From a bacterium (GTDB taxonomy: Bacteria; Spirochaetota; JAHITG01), in contig JAQTRT010000075.1 of NCBI GenBank assembly GCA_028711675.1, forward strand, positions 1-11,441: a DNA stretch of 11,441 nucleotides, in the 5' to 3' direction. Within the stretch, counting starts at the first letter, position 1; each line of letters starts with the position of its first letter. Positions 6,312 to 11,441 of the stretch are shown here, one piece after another. The notes beneath the pieces are model-generated. The model saw only the letters and a program-made list of their open reading frames with translations, did no database searches and was not told the origin of the DNA. The position numbers and the translations under genes are program-made.

Positions 6312-6899
6312 ATGGGTATAGAAATTATACCAAAAAATATTAAAGACAAATTTGAAATATATGAATTTAAACATGCCTGTGCTGTTTTATCTTCTGATTT
6401 TCCAGTCGAATGGAGAGAGATTTTAACTGTATTATCTGAATTTGAATTAAAAAAGAAAGATATTCTCACACCCGGTGGAGGGAAATCCCCTATCGCTAAA
6501 AAAATTGATGAAAAATTTTATCAATTCGGATGGGTTGAAAAACAATTTGATACTTCGATTAAAGTTGATAAGGATGAATATAAGACACCAACACATGGTG
6601 TTGATTGTTTTAAAAATAAGATCGCGTTAGAAATTGAGTGGAACAATAAAGATCCTTTTTATGACCGGGATTTAAATAATTTTAGGCTATTATTTGATTT
6701 ACGTGTTATTAGTGTTGGTGTTATTATTACAAGATCTGATGAGTTACAGGAAATTTTTGATAGTCTTGGCAAAGGTATGTCGTATGGCCCTTCAACCACT
6801 CATATGAGTAAATTACTATTTCGTATCAATGGTGGCGGGAGCGGCGGGTGTCCGGTTTTAATATTTGGTATTACAAAAAAACTTTATTCTGCAAAATAG
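6312..6899 (+). CDS. Type II restriction endonuclease, BglII/BstYI family
   Basis: A PD-(D/E)XK nuclease predicted to cut double-stranded DNA at a short palindrome. The 195-residue product fits the family (about 190-225). The metal-binding core is D98 in THGVDCFKNK, then E107 and E109 in IALEIEW, i.e. D-x8-E-x-E. BglII has D84, E93 and Q95 with identical spacing, so Gln is replaced by Glu here. Other recognised family stretches are NNKDPFYDRDLNNF, SVGVIITRSDEL and the C-terminal GGCPVLIFGITKKL. AGGTG (6302-6306) serves as a modest ribosome-binding site, with a good promoter further upstream. The methyltransferase gene follows after 9 bp. The target probably contains GATC, as for BglII (AGATCT) and BstYI (RGATCY), but that is inference. 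Base composition is much lower in GC than the zapA side, consistent with horizontal acquisition. Confidence 0.88.
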   Translation: MGIEIIPKNIKDKFEIYEFKHACAVLSSDFPVEWREILTVLSEFELKKKDILTPGGGKSPIAKKIDEKFYQFGWVEKQFDTSIKVDKDEYKTPTHGVDCFKNKIALEIEWNNKDPFYDRDLNNFRLLFDLRVISVGVIITRSDELQEIFDSLGKGMSYGPSTTHMSKLLFRINGGGSGGCPVLIFGITKKLYSAK

Positions 6900-6908
6900 G
6901 GAGGTATT

Positions 6909-7571
6909 ATGTCCGCGAAAGAAGATTTTATAAAAAAGCTATTCGGAAAAAATTTTTCTACCATCCTGGCCGATCCGCCGTGGCAATTCCAAAACCGGAC
7001 CGGAAAAATGGCTCCCGAACATAAAAGATTGAACCGTTATCCAACCATGACACTTAACCAGATTAAAGAGCTTCCTGTCTCTACTGTAGCTCATAATAGA
7101 GCTCATTTATATTTATGGGTACCCAATGCATTATTAGCTGATGGTTTAGAAGTCATGAAAGCCTGGGGCTTTACATATAAAACAAATATCATTTGGTACA
7201 AGGTCCGAAAAGACGGTGGTCCGGATTGCCGTGGCGTAGGTTTTTATTTTCGTAATGTTACAGAAATTTTATTATTTGGTGTTCGTGGTGAAAAGATTAG
7301 GACTTTAAAAGCTGGTCGTAAACAACCTAATATTATAATTTCCAGAAAGCGGGAACATAGTCGAAAACCAGACGAGCAGTATAAAATAATTGAATCTTGC
7401 AGTTGGGCTCCTTTTTTAGAACTTTTTGCACGAGGGAATAGACCAAAATGGACATGTTGGGGAAACCAGGCCGATGAATACACTCCAACTTGGTCGACTT
7501 ATAAAAATCATTCACAAATTGTTGCGATTAAACCGGAGTTTAACGGTAATTTATTTGAACAGACGAATTAA
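6909..7571 (+). CDS. MT-A70-family DNA adenine N6-methyltransferase
   Basis: Predicted to transfer a methyl group from S-adenosylmethionine to adenine N6, protecting host DNA from the adjacent endonuclease. The 220-residue product has the catalytic DPPW motif at 22-25 within TILADPPWQF. Further MT-A70 segments are HLYLWVPNALL, WGFTYKTNIIWYK, GVGFYFRNVTEILLFGVRG and the C-terminal PFLELFARGNRPKWTCWGNQ, where the FARG part normally belongs to the cofactor pocket. No separate target-recognition domain is evident, as usual for this small subfamily. GGGAGG lies just before the ATG, and the gap from the endonuclease stop is 9 bp, so both are on one mRNA. Having the nuclease first and no visible controller gene is unusual for safe establishment in a new host. 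RNA methylation is an alternative for the family, but the partner nuclease argues for DNA. Confidence 0.9.
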   Translation: MSAKEDFIKKLFGKNFSTILADPPWQFQNRTGKMAPEHKRLNRYPTMTLNQIKELPVSTVAHNRAHLYLWVPNALLADGLEVMKAWGFTYKTNIIWYKVRKDGGPDCRGVGFYFRNVTEILLFGVRGEKIRTLKAGRKQPNIIISRKREHSRKPDEQYKIIESCSWAPFLELFARGNRPKWTCWGNQADEYTPTWSTYKNHSQIVAIKPEFNGNLFEQTN

Positions 7572-7668
7572 ATAGTTATAATCTAATATTTATATTTTTT
7601 GTAATTACCAAAATGGATTAGTAGTATTTTATTAATACTATTTAATATTGAATATCCGGGGGATTCGA
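7572..7668 (+). promoter_or_regulatory. Gap with small hairpin and weak promoter-like boxes
   Basis: TAGTATT (7622-7628) and AATACTA (7634-7640) form a 7-bp hairpin around TTATT. It is not followed by a clean T run, so termination of the methyltransferase transcript there would be weak at best. TTGTAA (7599-7604), 17 bp, then TAGTAT (7622-7627) each match the sigma-70 consensus at 4 of 6 positions, a weak candidate promoter for the lysozyme gene that overlaps the hairpin. GGGGGA at 7658-7663 is the likely ribosome-binding site of the next gene. Confidence 0.4.
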
Positions 7669-9141
7669 GTGAAAAAAGTTCAATTAATATTATTATTTAT
7701 TAGTTTAATAGTCTTTTTCTCTTTCACTAGTTATTCACAGGATGAAAATTTTAATTTTAAAAATTTCGATCCGGATGCGGTCATGAATACGAATAATCCG
7801 GATATTAACTCTGCTTTTAATTCAGTCGGCAAGACCAAGTACAAACCATATCAGAAAAAGCTCATGGAGCAGATCGATGGATTTAAGGCGCATGTAAAAA
7901 AGGTCGAAAGTTCAGATTTAAAAGATAATAAAGAGATTTATTCCAAAGGTTCGTTTAATAGTTTTTTTTTATCAGCCAAACAGGTTGAGATGTTTATTAA
8001 TGTTTTGAATCAGGATGATCCTCTTGGACTCTTGAAAGGCGGAATGATGGAACAGCTTTTTTCCGCTTATTCAAAGACCCTGGATTCTTATGTTGAGATT
8101 GTCCGGCAGGAAAAGATCGGGCAATGCTATGGCCAGTTGATTAATCCATATAAAGCTAAAATGAGGGCATTACGGGACAAATATACACTACCTGCGCAAA
8201 AGATCAGAGATGACTTTGATAAATGGAATAGTACGGCAAAGCCATTTGACGATGTACCGGAATCAATATGTAAAAGTTCCCACGCACTCCATGATGCGGC
8301 CGGTAAAGAACATGTTAAGATAAACCAGGCGTACATGAAAGAATACGAGGAGTTTGCCAAAGAGTGCCTTCGGGAAGAGGAGAGAATACGGGATATGGCT
8401 TGTTCCACTGTGAATGAACTGGTTAAACAGGGGTATAGCGGATTGAAAATAAAGAATGGTGAGATTTCTCTGCTTGATGTGGCTGATCTGGAAATAGTTA
8501 GATCATTACCTGGTTATTATGACGAAAATCCTCAGATCAATATTATCACTGCTGTATCATGTAAAGGAGGTGTACCTGTTATCATTCCGGAATGGAATGT
8601 CCGGTTGAAACCGACCGACTTCCGCTGTAGGATAGGAGAGGGGAAGGATGATGATTGTTTTCCAGGTTTTTCAAAGGAAATGGGAAAAATGAATATAAGC
8701 GATGAGGGTTTAGATATACTTATGACAAATGAAGGTTTTGTTAATCATGCATATGATGATACAAAAGAAAAAGGTCTGAAGTCTATTGGTTATGGGCATC
8801 AATTGAATATTGAAGAGAGGGATATATATGATGTATCTGGAAAAAAGATTTCTAAAGAAGAAGGTTATGAATTTTTAAAAGGAGATATTAAACGATTTGA
8901 AAATGCTATAAATAAGCTTGTGACTGTACCTTTAAAACAAAATCAGTTTGATGCGTTAGTTGATTTAGTTTATAATATAGGAATTGGTGCATTTAAAGAT
9001 TCCACAATATTAAAAGAATTAAAAAATAGTGATTGCCTAAAGGTGGGCGAAGCATATTTAATGTGGAATAAAGTAGATGGTAAAATAAATGAGGGATTAA
9101 ATAAAAGACGATTTAAAGGTAAAGATCTATTTTTTCAATAA
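7669..9141 (+). CDS. Secreted protein: unknown N-terminal region plus C-terminal GH24 (T4-like) lysozyme domain
   Basis: Predicted to be exported and to cleave peptidoglycan. I chose GTG 7669 (490 residues) over TTG 7648 because GGGGGA lies 5 nt before it and the product then begins KKVQLILLFISLIVFFSF, a typical signal peptide cleaved near residue 24. Residues about 25-340 are unrecognised: mostly helical and charged, with scattered Cys and a helical stretch (AYMKEYEEFAKECLREEERI). From about 347 the lysozyme domain is clear. E355 (TNEGF), D364 (YDDT) and S372 (KSIGYGH) line up with Glu11, Asp20 and Thr26 of T4 lysozyme, Ser replacing Thr; LKQNQFDALVDLVYNIG and LNKRRFKG are also family segments. 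GC content drops abruptly at the domain start (sampled 60-bp lines: 31 GC at 8581-8640, 13 at 8821-8880). There is no holin gene or other phage gene nearby. The next gene starts 34 nt later. Confidence 0.85.
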   Translation: MKKVQLILLFISLIVFFSFTSYSQDENFNFKNFDPDAVMNTNNPDINSAFNSVGKTKYKPYQKKLMEQIDGFKAHVKKVESSDLKDNKEIYSKGSFNSFFLSAKQVEMFINVLNQDDPLGLLKGGMMEQLFSAYSKTLDSYVEIVRQEKIGQCYGQLINPYKAKMRALRDKYTLPAQKIRDDFDKWNSTAKPFDDVPESICKSSHALHDAAGKEHVKINQAYMKEYEEFAKECLREEERIRDMACSTVNELVKQGYSGLKIKNGEISLLDVADLEIVRSLPGYYDENPQINIITAVSCKGGVPVIIPEWNVRLKPTDFRCRIGEGKDDDCFPGFSKEMGKMNISDEGLDILMTNEGFVNHAYDDTKEKGLKSIGYGHQLNIEERDIYDVSGKKISKEEGYEFLKGDIKRFENAINKLVTVPLKQNQFDALVDLVYNIGIGAFKDSTILKELKNSDCLKVGEAYLMWNKVDGKINEGLNKRRFKGKDLFFQ

Positions 9142-9175
9142 TTAATAGGTGAATATAGAAGGAGATTATAATATA

Positions 9176-10288
9176 ATGATAAGAAAAATAAAAATATTTC
9201 TGTTTATTATACTTTTTTTTATTACTAATAAAATATATTGTGATAATGCTATGGATCAGGAGAATGGCAAATATTATTTTGACGGTAATATTAATAATAA
9301 ATATTCTATTAGTATGTGTTTGAATTTAGTAGATAAAAAACTCTCAGGAATTTATCAATATATGAATTATAAAAAAGATATTATAATACATGGGACATTA
9401 AATGATGATGGTGAAATTAAATTATTAGATATAAATAATGATCTATTTACTGGTCGCTTTATTTTGGATAAGAGAATAGAGGGAATATGGTCTAAGGCTG
9501 ATCATAAAATATCTTATCCTTTTTATTTGACAGTTATTAAAAAAGAAAAATCGGATACATTAAGTATACAAAATAATATATATAACCAGAGTAATATTGT
9601 ATTTCATCTTTGGGAAGGTTTAAGTTTTGAAAATGAAATTATTACTAATATAAAAAGGTCAGATATCCCGCGTTTGATTAAAAAAAAGGTATTATTATTT
9701 ACAGGTGATTATGGGTTAGAATTAGTTAAAATAGATGATTTAAAAATAATTGTTTATACAATTGAGGAATATAGAAACGAAATTAATAATGGTGCTTATG
9801 CCTTAACAACTATTGGAATAAAGCAAGAAGAATATTTTAAGAAAATCAATCATATCTTTCTGCTGTTTGAAAATGCTCAACTTCCTAAAAAAAGTATAAT
9901 AAAAGATATCAATATTGATAACTTGAATTTAATGCCTGTAAGCATAATTCCTAAAAGAAGCTCTATTACAGATGATCCAGCAATTAAAAAAATAGACTTA
10001 GAATTAGAGCAAGATAGTAATAAAGGAGCTACTTTATCTGAGTATTTAAAAAATAATAAAATAAAAATTATAAAAAAATCAAAAATAGGAATAAATTTTT
10101 TATATGGTAATTATTTTGATGTTTTTATTTCAGAGATTTCCAGGGGTGATTTTAATAATGATGGATTTGAAGATATATTAATTAATGAAAATATAAAAAT
10201 GATTGATGGCACCCTTAACTGGAATGAAATGAAGATATTGTTATTAAAGTCACCGAATTCCAAATTTCAAATTTTGAAGATTAAATAA
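9176..10288 (+). CDS. Exported protein of unknown function with calcium-loop-like motif
   Basis: I do not recognise this family with confidence. The start at ATG 9176 (370 residues) follows AAGGAG (9159-9164) by 11 nt and gives MIRKIKIFLFIILFFITN, a clean signal peptide ending near the Cys of KIYC; an alternative GTG at 9149 would bury it. A first domain (about 25-125) looks like beta-strands with glycine turns (YYFDGNINNKYSI, LSGIYQY, IHGTLNDDGEI, FTGRF, IEGIWS). A middle region (about 130-300) is mixed and lysine-rich. The C terminus has D325-F-N-N-D-G-F-E-D333, the D-x-N-x-D-G pattern of EF-hand/FG-GAP-type calcium loops, followed by a strand ending ILLLKSP. Composition is very AT-rich, like the lysozyme domain 34 nt upstream, suggesting they arrived together. 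A periplasmic protective or accessory role for the lysozyme is inference only. Confidence 0.7.
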   Translation: MIRKIKIFLFIILFFITNKIYCDNAMDQENGKYYFDGNINNKYSISMCLNLVDKKLSGIYQYMNYKKDIIIHGTLNDDGEIKLLDINNDLFTGRFILDKRIEGIWSKADHKISYPFYLTVIKKEKSDTLSIQNNIYNQSNIVFHLWEGLSFENEIITNIKRSDIPRLIKKKVLLFTGDYGLELVKIDDLKIIVYTIEEYRNEINNGAYALTTIGIKQEEYFKKINHIFLLFENAQLPKKSIIKDINIDNLNLMPVSIIPKRSSITDDPAIKKIDLELEQDSNKGATLSEYLKNNKIKIIKKSKIGINFLYGNYFDVFISEISRGDFNNDGFEDILINENIKMIDGTLNWNEMKILLLKSPNSKFQILKIK

Positions 10289-10383
10289 ATTATTATTGTT
10301 TTCTAGGAATATTACCGAATTTTTATGTCATTTGTATTTTTCATTTTCATCATTAAAAATTTCATTTTACCGAAATAGAATAT
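10289..10383 (+). other. AT-rich gap at the island's right edge
   Basis: No gene or clear terminator is seen. TTACCGAA occurs twice in direct orientation (10312-10319 and 10367-10374), and TTTCATTTT-like words recur between the copies. GC-balanced composition resumes at about 10390, within the small ORF that follows. Confidence 0.5.
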
Positions 10384-10503
10384 ATGGAGAAAGAAATAGA
10401 ACCCATCAGCGAGATCAAGGACCTGTTCGAGGCTGTTCACAGGAACATTGAAACCATCAGGAAGATCATCGAAAAACAGAAGAATAAGGATAATCCGGCT
10501 TAA
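10384..10503 (+). CDS. Small helical ORF, 39 residues, possible gene remnant
   Basis: ATG 10384 to TAA 10501-10503 encodes MEKEIEPISEIKDLFEAVH and continues as one charged helix (RNIETIRKIIEKQKNKD) to the end. I recognise no family. Codon use is GC-balanced (GAGATCAAGGACCTGTTCGAGG), like the host side and unlike the AT-rich genes just before it, which is the main reason to think it is or was real. No Shine-Dalgarno precedes the ATG, and the frame is open only a short way upstream (stop at 10354-10356). It may be the 3' remnant of a gene cut by the AT-rich block, or a small protein of the zapA neighbourhood displaced by it. Its stop overlaps the stop of the opposite-strand amidohydrolase by 4 bp. 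Confidence 0.45.
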   Translation: MEKEIEPISEIKDLFEAVHRNIETIRKIIEKQKNKDNPA

Positions 10504-11441
10504 ATATAGCACACGCCGGTCTTTTGACAGGCCTGATCGACCAGCTTGTCCGAGATCCTGTTATGCTTTTTAAATAGCTTTTCCGTATCCACGTTTTTAA
10601 TCTTTCCTTTATCAACCACCACCTGCCCGTTTACGATAGTATATTCCGTTGTCTGGGAATCCCCGGCATAGAGCACGCTGGATGATTTGCAGTGCAAAGC
10701 GCCGGCATAACCGATCTGGTTCAGGTTGAAAACAGCCAGGTCCGCTGCCTTGCCTTTTTCGATGGACCCGGCCTCGTCCCAGCCCAGGATATCCGCTCCG
10801 CCTCTTGTGGCCATTTTCAGAACATTCCGAGCTGGCATGGAATCCACGCCTGATTTGATCCTGTGGATGAGCATGGCTATTTTCATTTCAAGAAGGTAAT
10901 TGGAGGAATCGTTGGAAGCGCTGCCGTCCACAGCCAGGCCGACCCTTACTTTATTTTCCAGCATCCTGGCCACAGGCGCGATACCCGAACCCAGCCTCAG
11001 GTTGGAAACAGGGCAGTGGGCTACGCCTGTCCCGGTCTCGGCCATGAGCCGGATCTCGCTATCGTTCAGATGAACACAATGGGCATACCAGAAATCCTTA
11101 CCCAGCCAGCCGCAGCTCTTCATGTAATCAACGGGCCGCATGCCCACGGTCTTAAGGCAGAATCCATTTTCATCCTCTGTCTCGGCAATATGGGTATGGC
11201 ATTTCACTCTGTATTTTTTCCCCAGCTCAGCGGTCTGTTTCAGGAGTTCCGTGGTTACCGAAAAAGGAGAGCAGGGCCCCAGTCCGATCCTGAGCATGGA
11301 AAATTTTTCCGTGTTATGGTACTTTTGGATGAGCCGTTCCGAATCTTTCAGGATCTCGTCCTCGGTCTGGACCACACCGTCCGGCGGCAGACCGCCTTTG
11401 GATTTCCCGCGCGACATGCTGCCGCGCGTGGGCATGAACCG
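10500..11441 (-). CDS. Amidohydrolase, 8-oxoguanine deaminase / AtzB-like (5' end outside window)
   Basis: Predicted metal-dependent cytoplasmic aminohydrolase that deaminates a purine or related ring; 8-oxoguanine deaminase is the closest match by motif, with hydroxyatrazine- or S-adenosylhomocysteine-type deaminases as alternatives. The gene enters from the right edge: the frame is open before the first ATG (RFMPTRGSMSRGKSKGG, an internal family segment), so about 313 C-terminal residues of a protein of roughly 450 are present. Seen in order: PCSPFSV, the metal His in HTHIAET, AHCVHLND, AHCPVSNLRLGSGIAPV and VDGSASNDSSN with the catalytic Asp. The N-terminal HxH metal pair would lie beyond the window. 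The C terminus returns to the small beta-domain (GKAADLAVFNL, YTIVNGQVVVDKG). It converges on the 39-codon ORF and overlaps it by 4 bp; no terminator is visible. Composition is host-like. Confidence 0.9.
   Translation of the reverse strand, partial: RFMPTRGSMSRGKSKGGLPPDGVVQTEDEILKDSERLIQKYHNTEKFSMLRIGLGPCSPFSVTTELLKQTAELGKKYRVKCHTHIAETEDENGFCLKTVGMRPVDYMKSCGWLGKDFWYAHCVHLNDSEIRLMAETGTGVAHCPVSNLRLGSGIAPVARMLENKVRVGLAVDGSASNDSSNYLLEMKIAMLIHRIKSGVDSMPARNVLKMATRGGADILGWDEAGSIEKGKAADLAVFNLNQIGYAGALHCKSSSVLYAGDSQTTEYTIVNGQVVVDKGKIKNVDTEKLFKKHNRISDKLVDQACQKTGVCYI

Larger units (their letters stand above)
6130..10383. other. AT-rich accessory block between zapA and the amidohydrolase
   Basis: A roughly 4.2-kb stretch of low GC holds a restriction-modification pair, a secreted lysozyme-domain protein and an exported unknown protein, inserted between GC-balanced housekeeping genes. 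No integrase, transposase, tRNA or clean flanking duplication is visible, so the mode of entry is unknown. The first 950 bp or so of the lysozyme gene after its signal peptide is less AT-rich than the rest, so the block is a mosaic. Confidence 0.65.

Noticed and set aside
9176..9265. Lipoprotein signal at the Cys of KIYC in the exported unknown protein
   Set aside because: Tyr at -1 and Ile at -2 do not fit a lipobox; ordinary signal peptidase cleavage is more likely.
7669..10288. Prophage lysis cassette
   Set aside because: No holin, spanin or other phage gene is nearby, and the lysozyme is fused to a large N-terminal region with its own signal peptide.
6131..10380. Attachment-site duplication flanking the island (TAACGAAAAT left, TACCGAAATA right)
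   Set aside because: The match is short and imperfect in AT-rich DNA, and no integrase is present, so it is not distinguishable from chance.
10384..10503. Exonuclease VII small subunit (XseB)
   Set aside because: The 39-residue helix lacks the family's FEEALKELEEIV-type segment and is about half the usual length.

Overview
The window appears to come from a diderm (Gram-negative-type) bacterium of moderate GC. It has a signal-peptide-bearing beta-barrel-like protein, a ZapA division gene and strong Shine-Dalgarno sites. The lineage cannot be fixed from sequence alone; Spirochaetota or another environmental diderm phylum is a low-confidence guess. The left (1-6095) and right (10384-11441) parts share GC-balanced codon use. 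The middle (about 6130-10383) is markedly AT-rich.

Left region, all on the + strand. The 3' end of thrS (threonyl-tRNA synthetase) is followed by infC (IF-3), rpmI (L35) and rplT (L20), the classical translation cluster. infC has no suitable ATG/GTG/TTG start and instead reads from an AUU codon placed 6 nt after a GAGGAGG Shine-Dalgarno, the unusual start known for IF-3 autoregulation in E. coli. One nucleotide after rplT comes a KtrB/TrkH-type K+ channel subunit, which also seems to need a non-canonical (AUU) start, and then its KtrA/TrkA-type RCK regulator. Next are a probable outer-membrane protein, a coiled-coil protein with an acidic tail, and zapA. Tight spacing suggests one long transcription unit, or a few nested ones, from thrS to zapA. 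Two intergenic gaps hold palindromes built from related GTTATAAAG-type 9-bp units.

Middle region, AT-rich accessory block. A good sigma-70-like promoter precedes a BglII/BstYI-family restriction endonuclease and an MT-A70-family adenine methyltransferase, together a likely type II restriction-modification pair. After a small hairpin comes a secreted two-part protein: an unrecognised N-terminal region of about 340 residues joined to a C-terminal T4-like (GH24) lysozyme domain. Composition drops sharply where the lysozyme domain starts, and the next gene, a secreted protein with a calcium-loop-like motif, has the same low GC. This architecture resembles a polymorphic toxin with an exchanged C-terminal catalytic module and a linked, possibly protective, downstream gene. 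That reading is inference.

Right region. A 39-codon helical ORF on the + strand has host-like composition and overlaps by 4 bp, tail to tail, an amidohydrolase on the - strand. The amidohydrolase resembles 8-oxoguanine deaminase / AtzB-type aminohydrolases and runs off the right edge.
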